From Sphaerotilus montanus (lineage in GTDB: Bacteria; Pseudomonadota; Gammaproteobacteria; Burkholderiales; Burkholderiaceae_C), in assembly GCF_013410775.1 (NCBI RefSeq), contig NZ_JACCFH010000001.1:2356001-2420000 (forward strand): 64,000 bases of DNA. The letters run 5' to 3'. A model generated the notes under the pieces. The model did no database searches and was not told where the DNA came from. It saw only the letters and a list, made by a program, of their open reading frames with translations. The position numbers were made by a program, and so were the translations under genes. Position 1 is the stretch's first letter. Each line of letters opens with the position of its first letter. Shown one piece after another: positions 25,940 through 37,015 of the stretch.

Positions 25940-25960
25940 CGAATGCTGATATAACATTCG
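25940..25960. promoter_or_regulatory. Sulfur-operon box with CGAATG/CATTCG inverted repeat, upstream of the cytochrome genes
   Basis: CGAATG and CATTCG form a perfect 6-bp inverted repeat separated by nine bases (CTGATATAA). It lies about 50 bases before the first of three cytochrome genes and resembles the sites at 11227 and 27341. The proposed binder is the ArsR-type regulator three genes downstream. Confidence 0.55.
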
Positions 25961-26008
25961 GCACCGCGCAAATGTTCATTTGCCACCTGCTTGATCTGGT
26001 ACCTGCTG

Positions 26009-26560
26009 ATGCCCATTTTTCCTGGCCCTGCCCGTCTGTTCGTGTCCGTGGCGACGGTGTTCGTGCTGTCAGCCTGCGCGCAGATGGACATGCACCGCGG
26101 CGGCCATGAGCCGGCCACCCACGCTGGCCATGCCGGCCATGGCGTCAACATGGGGGCGCCGGCCGCCGCATCGGTCGCGCTGGCCGCGCGCACGGTGGTC
26201 GATGTCACACCCCAGGAGAGCGCGCATGTGCTGGGTGACATGCAGAACCTGCTGCGTTCGGTGGGCGAGATCAACGGCGCACTGGCGGCCCGCGACTGGA
26301 CCACGGTCGAGCGGATTGCCTCCAGCCTGCGCCCCGAGAAGACCATGGGCAGCCAGGAACCAGCCGCCATGAGCTTCCACGCCAAGCTGCCCGCCGGCTG
26401 GTCCAGTTTCGGTGCGCCAATGCACCAGGGCTTTGCCCGCATTGCCGACGAGGCCCGAGGCGGGCAGCGTGTCGACGAGGTGCTGCGCACGCTGTCGCAG
26501 ACCACCCGCCAGTGCGTGGGCTGCCACGCCCAGTTCCAGCTGCGCGCGGCCCTGCGCTGA
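26009..26560 (+). CDS. Lipoprotein cytochrome with C-terminal CXXCH and His/Met-rich N-terminus
   Basis: A 183-residue protein from ATG 26009 (a TTG at 25991 is also in frame). The signal ends in the lipobox LSAC (Cys23), so it is probably membrane anchored. The next 30 residues are rich in His and Met (MDMHRGGHEPATHAGHAGHG), suggesting copper or haem handling. The body is helical, and the only haem motif, CVGCH, is about 10 residues from the C-terminus, as in cytochrome c'/c556 folds. It is first in a three-cytochrome operon with ArsR and SQR genes nearby, suggesting electron transfer from sulfur compounds. The exact family is uncertain. Confidence 0.75.
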   Translation: MPIFPGPARLFVSVATVFVLSACAQMDMHRGGHEPATHAGHAGHGVNMGAPAAASVALAARTVVDVTPQESAHVLGDMQNLLRSVGEINGALAARDWTTVERIASSLRPEKTMGSQEPAAMSFHAKLPAGWSSFGAPMHQGFARIADEARGGQRVDEVLRTLSQTTRQCVGCHAQFQLRAALR

Positions 26561-26612
26561 GCGGAGCCCGTTTCGATCTCCCCTTCCTTTTGTCCGTTCC
26601 AAGGAATTGCCC

Positions 26613-26936
26613 ATGTCCCTGACCCGCTCCCTGATCGCCCTGGTACCCGCCGCCCTCGTGCTGGCCGCGCCGCTGACCGCCCACGCCAACCTCGAACTGG
26701 CGAAGAAAAATGCCTGCATGGCCTGCCATGCCGTGGACAAGAAGCTGGTCGGTCCGGCCTACCTGGAGGTCGCCAGGAAGTACGAAGGCAAGAAGGACGC
26801 GGTCGAGGCCGTGATGGCCAGCATCAAGGCGGGCGGTTCGGGCAAGTGGGGGCCGATTCCGATGCCCGCGCAGGCCGCGTTGAGCGATGCCGACGTCAAG
26901 ACCCTGGCGAGCTGGATTCTGGGCGGGGCCAAGTGA
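26613..26936 (+). CDS. Periplasmic class I cytochrome c (c-551/c5 type)
   Basis: A 107-residue exported cytochrome. The signal peptide MSLTRSLIALVPAALVLAAP ends at AHA. The haem site is CMACH at residues 35-39, and the Met ligand lies in GPIPMPAQ, the standard pattern of cytochrome c-551. AAGGA lies upstream of the ATG. One base separates its stop from the next cytochrome gene. It would carry electrons from periplasmic sulfur oxidation to terminal oxidases. Confidence 0.93.
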   Translation: MSLTRSLIALVPAALVLAAPLTAHANLELAKKNACMACHAVDKKLVGPAYLEVARKYEGKKDAVEAVMASIKAGGSGKWGPIPMPAQAALSDADVKTLASWILGGAK

Positions 26937-26937
26937 G

Positions 26938-27288
26938 ATGCGGGCGGCCGCGATCCGTCGGGGCCTGGGCGGACTGCTGCTGGCCGGGGCCGGCGTGATG
27001 GGGTGGGCGCAGGCGCAGACGCAGTCCGTGCCAGCCATCTTCCGTGGCGCGGACCTCGCCCTTGGTGAGCGCCTGATGCGCGAGCACCGGTGTGCCGAGT
27101 GCCACACCCGGCAAGTCGGCGGGGATGGCCGCGACATCTACAACCCGAAGGGGCGCATCTCGACCCCGGGTGCCTTGCGGGGCATGGTGGAGTTGTGCAA
27201 CACCGAGATGAACCTGGGGATGTTCCCGGAAGAGGTCACGGCCGTGGCCGCCGTGCTGCAGCGCGACCATTACCGCTTTGCCCCCTGA
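26938..27288 (+). CDS. Periplasmic monohaem c-type cytochrome
   Basis: A 116-residue exported protein. An N-terminal signal with RRGLGGLLLAGAGVMGWAQ is followed by a mature domain with one haem motif CAECH at 52-56 (LMREHRCAECHTRQVGGDG). A possible Met ligand lies in MNLGMFPEEV. A second Cys in ELCNTEMNL is unusual for a small cytochrome. The start is one base after the previous stop, so it belongs to the same transcript. The family is not clear beyond class I-like. Confidence 0.85.
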   Translation: MRAAAIRRGLGGLLLAGAGVMGWAQAQTQSVPAIFRGADLALGERLMREHRCAECHTRQVGGDGRDIYNPKGRISTPGALRGMVELCNTEMNLGMFPEEVTAVAAVLQRDHYRFAP

Positions 27289-27340
27289 GCGAAGCCGCTG
27301 TGCCTTCGCCGTCGAGGCCGTATGCGTTCATCCATGCGTA

Positions 27341-27365
27341 CGAATACAATAGGACCCATTCGAAT
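27341..27365. promoter_or_regulatory. Putative autoregulatory site of the ArsR-type regulator
   Basis: CGAAT (27341) and ATTCG (27358) form an inverted repeat around 12 bases, and CGAAT recurs at 27361. A -10-like TACAAT (27345-27350) lies inside. It is 20 bases before the regulator ATG, so bound protein would block transcription. The arms match those of the box at 25940. Confidence 0.5.
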
Positions 27366-27384
27366 CTGACTGTGGGCTTTCAAC

Positions 27385-27750
27385 ATGGACCGCGACGCGG
27401 AAGTCGACAAGGCTGACAACGTCTACGAATCGGTGGCCGAGCTGTTCTCGCTGCTCTCCACGCCGATCCGGCTGAAGATCATCGGCGCGCTGTGCAACGG
27501 CGAGAAGAACGTGTCGCAGTTGCTGGCCGAGATCGACACGACCCAGCCCAACATGTCGCAACACCTCTCGACCCTCTACCGCGCCGGCGTGCTCGGCAAG
27601 CGGCGTGACAGCACGCAGATCTACTACCGGCTGCAGAGCGAGCGCGTGGCCACGCTGTGCCGCGCGGTGTGCACGCAGGTGGCGATCGAACTGGACCCCG
27701 AGGCGGAGGTCGAGCCGGCGGACCGGCTGCTGCCGGGCGGCGCCCGGTAA
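27385..27750 (+). CDS. ArsR-family (SqrR/BigR/SoxR-like) regulator, likely sulfide/persulfide sensor
   Basis: A 121-residue winged-helix repressor. The DNA-reading part is VSQLLAEIDTTQPNMSQHLS with the wing GVLGKRRDSTQIYYRL. Cysteines are C37 (GALCNGEKN) and C92/C96 (LCRAVC), placed like the persulfide-sensing pair of SqrR/BigR rather than the metal sites of ArsR or SmtB. It lies after three cytochrome genes and convergent to the OsmC/CsoR-like/SQR cluster, with related boxes at several sulfur promoters. Repression relieved by persulfide is inferred from family and context. Confidence 0.85.
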   Translation: MDRDAEVDKADNVYESVAELFSLLSTPIRLKIIGALCNGEKNVSQLLAEIDTTQPNMSQHLSTLYRAGVLGKRRDSTQIYYRLQSERVATLCRAVCTQVAIELDPEAEVEPADRLLPGGAR

Positions 27751-27766
27751 CGGGCCGGCTCCCGTC

Positions 27767-28213
27767 CTATTTCAGCGCCGCCCCGGTGCTGTCGAACACC
27801 TGGACGGTGACGGGGAACCCCTGGCGGATGCTCTCGGTGACCGTGCAGAAGGACTCGAACTGCGCCAGCACCCGGTCCAGATGCGCGAGCGACGCGGCCG
27901 GCACGCCCAGCGTCAGCCGGGCTGTCATGCCGAGTACGCGCAGCCGGTTCTCGGCGTTGCGCCCCACTTCGGCCTCGACTTCGCACGACAGCGGTTCGGG
28001 CGCGAGCTTGTACTTGCGCATCGAGAACAGCAGCGACGCCGACAGGCAGTTGCCCACCGCCGCACACAGCAGCTGCACCGGCGAGGGCCCCAGCCCGTGG
28101 CCGAGCGGTGCAGGCTCGTCCGCCACCAGATCGGGGACCGTGTCGCCGAAACGGGTGTCGAACTGGTAGTCCTGGCGCTGCGTCAGGCGGATGGTGGTCA
28201 GGGCGTCGGACAT
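27767..28213 (-). CDS. OsmC-family protein
   Basis: A 148-residue OsmC/Ohr-fold protein. The two family cysteines are visible in VGNCLSASLLFS and ESFCTVTESI, so thiol peroxidase-type chemistry is possible. The N-terminal stretch with GPSPVQLLCAAVGNC is typical of the YhfA/OsmC branch. It is the last gene of the SQR-DUF2892-CsoR-like cluster on the minus strand. OsmC proteins near persulfide regulators may reduce organic persulfides or peroxides; here this is inferred. Confidence 0.85.
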   Translation of the reverse strand: MSDALTTIRLTQRQDYQFDTRFGDTVPDLVADEPAPLGHGLGPSPVQLLCAAVGNCLSASLLFSMRKYKLAPEPLSCEVEAEVGRNAENRLRVLGMTARLTLGVPAASLAHLDRVLAQFESFCTVTESIRQGFPVTVQVFDSTGAALK

Positions 28214-28239
28214 GGCGATGGGTTCCGGGTGGCGGGCGG

Positions 28240-28530
28240 TCAGCGGACCTTGCCCAGCAGCGTCTGCATGTCGCCCAGCATCGTGTCGAGCTGGGTGACG
28301 TCGTCTGGCTGCAGGTTCAGGCGGTCCTTGAGTTCCTGGTGCATGAAGCACACCGTCATGCGCACGTAGGCGCTGTCGAGGGCCTTGCGCACCGCGGCCA
28401 TCTGGCTGGCGATGTCGAGACAGGGCTCGCCCGCCTCGATCATGCGCTGGATGCCGCGCAGCTGGCCTTCGGCGCGCTTGAGGCGGTTGAGCAGGTCGGT
28501 GCGGCTGGTTTCGTCTTGGAGCTGGGCCAT
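28240..28530 (-). CDS. CsoR/CstR-superfamily (DUF156) transcriptional repressor
   Basis: A 96-residue all-helical repressor: LLNRLKRAEGQLRGIQRMIE, then C37LDIASQMAAVRKALDSA and C61 in VRMTVCFMHQELKDRL. The His of the copper site (C-H-C) is absent at the expected place, so it is not a standard CsoR. Two cysteines point to a CstR-like persulfide sensor, although the second is displaced by several residues from the usual position. It sits between DUF2892 and OsmC genes behind SQR, which supports sulfide-stress control. The start MAQLQDE was chosen as the family N-terminus. Confidence 0.85.
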   Translation of the reverse strand: MAQLQDETSRTDLLNRLKRAEGQLRGIQRMIEAGEPCLDIASQMAAVRKALDSAYVRMTVCFMHQELKDRLNLQPDDVTQLDTMLGDMQTLLGKVR

Positions 28531-28591
28531 GGTGCAAGCCTCTCGGGAGGTCAGGTCGGTCATCGGATGCCCCATTGTCCCTGCTCCGTGT

Positions 28592-28816
28592 TCAGCGTGC
28601 GCAGACCGAGGGGCCTTCCGGCACACCGAGCTTCTTCAGGATCCACCCCAGCGGGCAGGCATTCGTGAAGCCGAACTGCAGCAGGTTGGCGCCGACGAAG
28701 GCGGTGAAGGCCAGCGCCCAGCGGCTGACGAACAGCGGGCTGCCCTCGATGCCGAGTGCCAGCGAGAGGAGGATGAAGGTGCCCGCGAAGATGCGGATGA
28801 GACGGTCGACAGTCAT
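28592..28816 (-). CDS. DUF2892 small membrane protein
   Basis: A 74-residue protein with two hydrophobic segments (LIRIFAGTFILLSLALGI and WALAFTAFVGANLLQFGFT) followed by ACPLGWILKKLG, the signature of DUF2892. The same module forms the membrane part of YgaP-type rhodaneses. Stand-alone copies often accompany SQR, rhodanese and CstR genes. The role may be sulfur-species handling at the membrane; it is not established. Confidence 0.85.
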   Translation of the reverse strand: MTVDRLIRIFAGTFILLSLALGIEGSPLFVSRWALAFTAFVGANLLQFGFTNACPLGWILKKLGVPEGPSVCAR

Positions 28817-28828
28817 GGAAATGCTCCG

Positions 28829-28860
28829 GTAGTGCGGTAGTGCGGTGGTGTGGTGGTGTG
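28829..28860. repeat. 8-base tandem repeat between SQR and DUF2892 genes
   Basis: Two copies of an 8-mer (GTAGTGCG type) are followed by two of a variant (GTGGTGTG). The array lies just upstream of the DUF2892 start on the minus strand, between the ribosome-site region and the SQR stop. It could change spacing or mRNA folding between the two cistrons. It is short and may be incidental. Confidence 0.5.
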
Positions 28861-28881
28861 AAGGCGGGGGCCGGGCGTGCG

Positions 28882-30156
28882 TCAGTCGTTCAGGCGCACG
28901 ATGCCCAGCAGCTTGAGCACGTACTTCTCGTAGACCGGCTCCGAGTGGCCGGAGCGCATCTTGGCGAGGAAGTACTTCTCGAAGGCGATCTTGGCCAGGT
29001 GGACCCACTTGCCCTTCCTGAACCAGTTGACGTTGCGTGGCGGGATCTGCGGCAGCGCGACGAAGGCCGCCCCGGTGTCGCCCATGTCGGCCAGGCAGAT
29101 GGCGTTCCAGGTGCCGCGGGCGGTGGCGGGCCGGCCGGCCAGCTCGTCCACGATGTTGCGGGCGATGGCCGTCACCATGGTCTCGATCATGTAGCCGGTC
29201 TTGGGTGCCCCGGTGGGCACCGGGGTCACCTCCACCGGTGGAATCGCCACGCACACGCCGGCCGAGAAGATGTTGCGCCAGGCCTTGCTGCGCTGGAACT
29301 CGTCGATCAGCACGAAGCCGCGCGGGTTGCACAGCCCCGGCACCGCCGCCACCGGCGCGACGCCCTGGAAGGCGGGCAGCATCATCGCCAGCTTGAACGG
29401 CACCTCGTGCTCCTTGTAGACCTGCCCGAGGTCGTCGAGCTGGGTGACGTGCATCCGGTCTGCCTCGACGGAGGTGGTGCGGGCGCTGGTGATCCACTTG
29501 ATGTCGCGGCTGCGGAATTCGGACTCCAGCATCGACTTGCTGTCGCCTACGCCGCCGAGGCCGAGGTGGCCGATGTAGGGCTCGCTGCTGACGTAGGTCA
29601 TCGGCACCTTGTGGCGCAGCTTGCGCCGGCGCAGGTCGGTGTCGAGGATGAAGGCGAACTCGTAGGCCGGCCCGAAGCAGCTGGCACCGGGCATCGCGCC
29701 GACCACCACCGGGCCGGGGTTGTCCAGGAAGGCCTGGTAGTCGGCCCAGAACTGCTCGGCGTGGTCGACCGTGCAGACCGAATGGGTGTGGCCGCCGTGC
29801 GGGCCGGCGCCGGGCACCTCGTCGAAACCGAGCTTGGGGCCGGTGGTGATGACGAGGTAGTCGTAGTCGAGCGTGTCGCCGCCATCGAGCGTCAGGCGGC
29901 AGGCCTCGGCATCGATCTGCGTCACGGCCTTCGCGATGAAGCGGATGCCCTTGCGTTCCAGCAGCGGGGCGATCTGCAGCGTGATGGCGCTGCGCTCGCG
30001 CCAGCCCACGGCCACCCAGGGATTGGACGGCGTGAACTGGAAGTAGTCGGTCGCGCTGACCACCGTGACGCTGTGTGCCGCGTCGAGCTGCTCGCGCAGT
30101 TCGTAGGCCGCGGGCATGCCGCCGATGCCGGCGCCCATGATGACGATGTGGGCCAT
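28882..30156 (-). CDS. sqr: Sulfide:quinone oxidoreductase, type I
   Basis: A 424-residue FAD enzyme oxidising sulfide to sulfane sulfur with electrons to quinone. The N-terminal FAD motif is IVIMGAGIGGMPAAYELRE. The three catalytic cysteines appear as C128 (HSVCTVDHAE), C160 (MPGASCFGPAYEF) and C354 (AICLADMGD), matching the C128/C160/C356 set of the Acidithiobacillus type I enzyme. The C-terminal amphipathic helices (WFRKGKWVHLAKIAFEKYF) anchor it in the membrane. A GGAG ribosome site precedes the ATG. It leads the cluster with DUF2892, CsoR-like and OsmC genes. Confidence 0.95.
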   Translation of the reverse strand: MAHIVIMGAGIGGMPAAYELREQLDAAHSVTVVSATDYFQFTPSNPWVAVGWRERSAITLQIAPLLERKGIRFIAKAVTQIDAEACRLTLDGGDTLDYDYLVITTGPKLGFDEVPGAGPHGGHTHSVCTVDHAEQFWADYQAFLDNPGPVVVGAMPGASCFGPAYEFAFILDTDLRRRKLRHKVPMTYVSSEPYIGHLGLGGVGDSKSMLESEFRSRDIKWITSARTTSVEADRMHVTQLDDLGQVYKEHEVPFKLAMMLPAFQGVAPVAAVPGLCNPRGFVLIDEFQRSKAWRNIFSAGVCVAIPPVEVTPVPTGAPKTGYMIETMVTAIARNIVDELAGRPATARGTWNAICLADMGDTGAAFVALPQIPPRNVNWFRKGKWVHLAKIAFEKYFLAKMRSGHSEPVYEKYVLKLLGIVRLND

Positions 30157-30238
30157 GACAGTCTCCTGCTTGTCGCCCTGGGTGTTCGGCGGCCAGCACC
30201 CCGGGGCGACGCTGGGGCGCAGGCTGTTGGACCGGGCG

Positions 30239-33200
30239 TCAGTGGGCGTGGCGCTTGCGCCAGACGGCGTAGTAGAGGACCGGGATCACGACCAGCGTCA
30301 GCAGCGTCGAGACCATGATCCCGAAGATCAGCGCGATCGCCAGCCCGTTGAAGATCGGGTCGTCGAGGATGAAGAAGGCGCCGATCGTGGCCGCCAGGCC
30401 CGTCAGCACGATGGGCTGCGCGCGCACCGCGGCGGAGTTCATCACCGCCTCCTGGAACGCCATGCCCTGCGCGACCTGCAGCTCGATGAAGTCCACCAGC
30501 AGGATCGAGTTGCGCACGATGATCCCGGCCAGCGCGATCATCCCGATCATCGAGGTCGCCGTGAACTGCGCGCCCAGCAGCGCGTGGCCCGGCATCACGC
30601 CGATCATCGTCAGCGGGATCGGCGCCATGATGATCAGCGGCGTCACGTAGCTGCGGAACTGCGCCACCACCAGCAGGTAGATCAGGATCAGCCCGACGCC
30701 GTAGGCCGCGCCCATGTCGCGGAAGGTGTCGTAGGTGATCTGCCACTCGCCGTCCCACTTGATGGCGTACTGGCGGTACGGGTCGCTCGGCTGGTGGATC
30801 CAGTATTCGCCGAGTTCGCCGGTGCCGGGCAGGGCGGCGTCCTGCAGCTTCGGGCGGATCGCGAACAGGCCGTAGAGCGGCGAGTCCAGCTTACCGGCCA
30901 TGTCGCCGAAGACGTAGCTCACGCCCTGCAGATCCTTGGTGAACAGCGGCTTGTCGATGACGGCCTTCTCCACCCGCACCAGCTCGCTCAGCGGCACCAG
31001 CTGCCCGTTCGCGGCGCGCATCGGCAGCGCGAGCAGCGCGTCCAGCCCGACCTGCGATTCACGCGGCAGTTGCAGCCGCACGGGGATCGGGTACTTGCTC
31101 TGGCCGTCGTGCAGGTAGGCCGCGTCCATGCCCGACAGCGCGCCCTGCACGGTCTGCGCGACCGCAGCGACCGGGATGCCGAGCGACTCGGCGCGCTGGC
31201 GCTGCACGCGCAGGAAGGTGCGCGGGGCGTCTTCCCGGAGCGAGGTGTCGGTGCCGACGATGTCGGGCGTGGCGGCGAAGGCCTTGGCGATGCGCGCGGC
31301 GAGCTGCTGGCGACCTGCCTCGTCCGGGCCGTAGACCTCGGCGACCAGCGGGCTCATCACCGGCGGGCCGGGCGGCACTTCGACGACCTTCACGCGGGCG
31401 CCGTGCGCTGCGCCGATCTTCTCCAGCGCCGGGCGGTGGCGCTGCGCGATGACGTGGCTCTTGTCGCTGCGGTGCGCCTTGTCCACGAGGTTGACCTGCA
31501 GATCGCCCTGTTCGGCGTCGGCGCGCAGGTAGTACTGGCGCACCAGGCCGTTGAAGGTGATCGGGCTGGCCGTGCCGGCGTAGCCCTGCAGGTCCAGCAC
31601 CTCGGGCTGCTTCGCCAGGTAGGCGCCGAGGTCCTGCAGCGTCGCGGCGGTGTCCTCCAGCGCGGAGCCGGCGGGCATCTCGACCACCACCTGGTACTCC
31701 GACTTGTTGTCGAACGGCAGCATCTTCAGCACCACGAGCTGCACGACGGCCAGTCCGACGCTGAGGAACAGCGCCCCCAGGATGCCGGCGAGCAGCAGCC
31801 AGCGCTTGGCCGCACTCTCCAGGAACGGCGACAGGACACGGCGGAACAGCCCGGGCAGCTTCGCGGTGAGGCCGGTGGGTTCGGCGTGCGCGTGCGCGGC
31901 GTCCATCGGCTTCATCAGCTTGGCCGCGAGCCACGGCGTCACCGAGAACGCGATCGCCAGCGAGATCGCCATGCCGAGGCTCGAATTGATCGGGATCGGG
32001 CTCATGTACGGCCCCATCAGCCCGGACACGAAGGCCATCGGCAGCAGCGCCGCGATCACCGTGAAGGTCGCCAGGATGGTCGGGCCGCCGACTTCATCGA
32101 CCGCCGCGGGGATGATCGCCAGCAGCGGCTTGCCCGGATGGAGCTGCTGGTGGCGGTGGATGTTCTCCACGACCACGATCGCGTCGTCCACCAGGATGCC
32201 GATCGAGAAGATCAGCGCGAACAGCGACACCCGGTTCAGCGTGAAGCCCCAGGCCCAGCTGGCGAACAGCGTGGCCGTCAGCGTCAGGATCACCGCGGCG
32301 CCCACGATCACCGCCTCGCGCCGCCCGAGCGCGAAGCCGACCAGCAGGATCACCGAGCCGGTCGCGAACGCCAGCTTCTGGATCAGCTTGTTGGCCTTCT
32401 CGGCGGCGGTCGCGCCGTAGTCGCGGGTGATGGTCATCTCGATGCCGGCCGGCACCACGGTGTTGCGCAGCTCGTCGAGGCGGGCGCGGGCGGCCTCGGC
32501 CACATCGACGGCGTTCTGGCCGGGCTTCTTGGTGACCGTCATCGTCACCGCCGGGTACACGCCGCCCGCGCCGGACGCGGCCACGCCGGGCGTGAACCAG
32601 ACGTGGCGCTGCGGCTGCGCGGCGCCAGTCTCGATCTTCGCGACTTCGCGCAGGTAGACCGGCTTGCCGTTGTGCACGCCGACCACCAGCTCGCCCACGT
32701 CCTCGGCCGAGCGCAGGAACTCGCCGGTCTCGATGGTCAGCATCTGCGCCGCGCCGTTGGGCATGGCGGCATCACGATGGACCACGGTGCCAGCAGGCAT
32801 CGCCAGGTTGGCGGCGGCGATCGTCTGCTTCAGGCGCAGCACGTCGACACCACGTTCGCGCAGCCGGCTCGGGTCGAGCACGACCTGCACCGCCTGGCCG
32901 GGGCCGCCGATGGTCTGCACTTCACGGGTGCCGGGGACGCGCTTGAGTTCGGTTTCCAGCGCGCGGGCCACGCGCTCGATCTCCAGCGCAGAGGTTTCGT
33001 CCCGGCTCCACAGCGTCACGCCGAGCACGGGCACGTCGTCGATGCCCTTGGGCTTGACGATGGGGGGGAGGGTACCCAGGTCGCGCGGCAGCCAGTCCTG
33101 GTTCGCGTTGAGCACGTCGTACAGCCGCACCAGCGCTTCGGTGCGCGGCACGCCGACCTGGAACTGCACCGTCAGCACCGCCACGCCCGGTCGCGCCACC

Positions 33201-33498
33201 GAGTACGTGTGCTCGATGCCGGCGATCTGGCTCAGTGCCTGCTCGGCGGGGCGGGCGACCATGTTCTGCACATCCGCGCTGCTCGCCCCGGGGAAGGGGA
33301 TCAGCACGTTGGCCATGGTCACGTTGATCTGCGGCTCTTCCTCGCGCGGCGTGACCAGCACGGCGAACAGGCCCAGCAGCAGCGCGACGATTGCCAGCAG
33401 CGGCGTGATCGCGTTCGACTGGAACATCGCGGCCATGCGGCCGGCGATGCCGAGCGCGGGCGTTCCGGTCTCGGCGGTGGCGGGGGTGTGGTCGTGGC

Positions 33499-33502
<4 letters not shown>
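30239..33502 (-). CDS. RND efflux transporter permease
   Basis: A 1087-residue inner-membrane pump of the AcrB/MexF superfamily. It has two large periplasmic loops and twelve predicted spans. Motifs include the early TPREEEPQINV, the helix-4 stretch FALIFSIGILVDDAIVVVENI with the proton-relay Asp pair, and near the end GIIVRNSILLVDFIELQ. It starts with GTG overlapping the MFP stop (GTGA). The VDDAIV relay and the lack of His/Met-rich ligand clusters fit an AcrB-like or SQR-linked RND rather than the metal-exporting CusA group. No outer-membrane partner is in the window. Confidence 0.93.
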
Positions 33503-35785
<2,283 letters not shown>

Positions 35786-35825
35786 GCGTGGCCGGCCAGG
35801 CCGGCTCTGCGACAATCTCGCCTTC

Positions 35826-35860
35826 ACCGCCTGCTCGCCCGATGCAGGCGGTTTTGTTTT
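35826..35860 (+). terminator. Rho-independent terminator after add
   Basis: A perfect 9-bp stem ACCGCCTGC/GCAGGCGGT with a 9-base loop is followed by TTTTGTTTT. It lies 40 bases after the add stop and separates it from the BMP gene, so the two are probably distinct transcripts. Confidence 0.85.
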
Positions 35861-35893
35861 CACCCTCCGTATCGGGCCATGTCGAGGACCACC

Positions 35894-36985
35894 ATGTACA
35901 AAAACCTCCTGCGCGCCACCCTGGCCGCCTGGATTTCCATGCCCCTGGCCGCTGCGGCGGCCACCCCGGCCAAGCCGCCGCTGAAGGTCGCGTTCGTCTA
36001 CGTCAGCCCCGTCGGCACCGCCGGCTGGACCTACCAGCACAACATGGGCCGCCTCGGCCTGGAGCGCAAGCTCGGCGACGCGGTGAAGACCACGGTCGTC
36101 GAGAACGTCGCCGAGGGCGCGGACGCCGAGCGTGTGATGCGCGATCTGGCCGCGCAAGGCCACAAGCTGATCTTCGCCACCAGCTTCGGCTACCTGGAGC
36201 CTGCGCTGCGCGTGGCCCAGGAGTTCCCCGATGTCGCCTTCGAGCACATGGGCGGCTACAAGACCAGCGCCAACCTCAACACCTACAACGCCCGCTTCTA
36301 CGAAGGCCGCTATCTGGCCGGCATGGTCGCCGGCAAGATGAGCAAGACGGGGCTGGCCGGCTACGTGGCGGGCTTCCCCATCCCCGAGGTGGTGCAGGGC
36401 ATCAACGCCTTCACGCTGGGGATGCGTGCCGCGAACCCGAAGGCGCAGGTCAAGGTGGTCTGGCTCAACACCTGGTTCGACCCCGCCAAGGAGCGCGAGG
36501 CCGCCCAGAGCCTGGTCAACGACGGCGCCGACATGCTCACCCACCACAGTGGCTCGACCGCCATTCCCGTGCTGGCCGAGGAGAACGTCGCCAAGGGCGT
36601 GCGCCTGCTTGGCTACCAGAGCGACATGCGCCCGTTTGCTCCGAAGGCGCAGCTCACCAGCGTCACCCACCACTGGGAAGACCGCTACACGGCGGTCGCG
36701 AAGGCCGTGATCGCCGGCACCTGGAAGCCGAAGCCCTTCATCGGCGGCGTGCGCGAACGCATCATCCAGATGGCGCCGTATGCCGACGAGGTGCCGCGCG
36801 ACGTGCAGCGCCAGCTGAACGAGGTCGAGCGCGCGATGGCCGCGGGGCGGGTGCACCCGTTCTCGGGCAAGCTGGTCGACCAGACCGGGCAAGTGCGCCA
36901 GAGCAAGGGCGTCATGAACGACGAGGCGCTGGCGAAGATGGACTTCTTCGTGCAGGGTGTCGTCGGGCAGATGCCCAAGCGCTGA
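35894..36985 (+). CDS. BMP-family periplasmic substrate-binding protein
   Basis: A 363-residue protein with a signal peptide (LLRATLAAWISMPLAAAAA). The mature part has KVAFVYVSPVGTAGWTYQH, EGADAERVMRDLAAQGHKLI, FATSFGYLEPALRVA and FYEGRYLAGMVAGKMSKTG, typical of BmpA/PnrA-like binding proteins for purine nucleosides. Linkage to adenosine deaminase supports a nucleoside ligand. The ABC permease and ATPase are not in the window. ATG 35894 with GAGGA upstream was preferred to one at 35879. Confidence 0.9.
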   Translation: MYKNLLRATLAAWISMPLAAAAATPAKPPLKVAFVYVSPVGTAGWTYQHNMGRLGLERKLGDAVKTTVVENVAEGADAERVMRDLAAQGHKLIFATSFGYLEPALRVAQEFPDVAFEHMGGYKTSANLNTYNARFYEGRYLAGMVAGKMSKTGLAGYVAGFPIPEVVQGINAFTLGMRAANPKAQVKVVWLNTWFDPAKEREAAQSLVNDGADMLTHHSGSTAIPVLAEENVAKGVRLLGYQSDMRPFAPKAQLTSVTHHWEDRYTAVAKAVIAGTWKPKPFIGGVRERIIQMAPYADEVPRDVQRQLNEVERAMAAGRVHPFSGKLVDQTGQVRQSKGVMNDEALAKMDFFVQGVVGQMPKR

Positions 36986-37015
36986 GACAATCGCCCCCTC
37001 ACTCCCTGGACCCCC

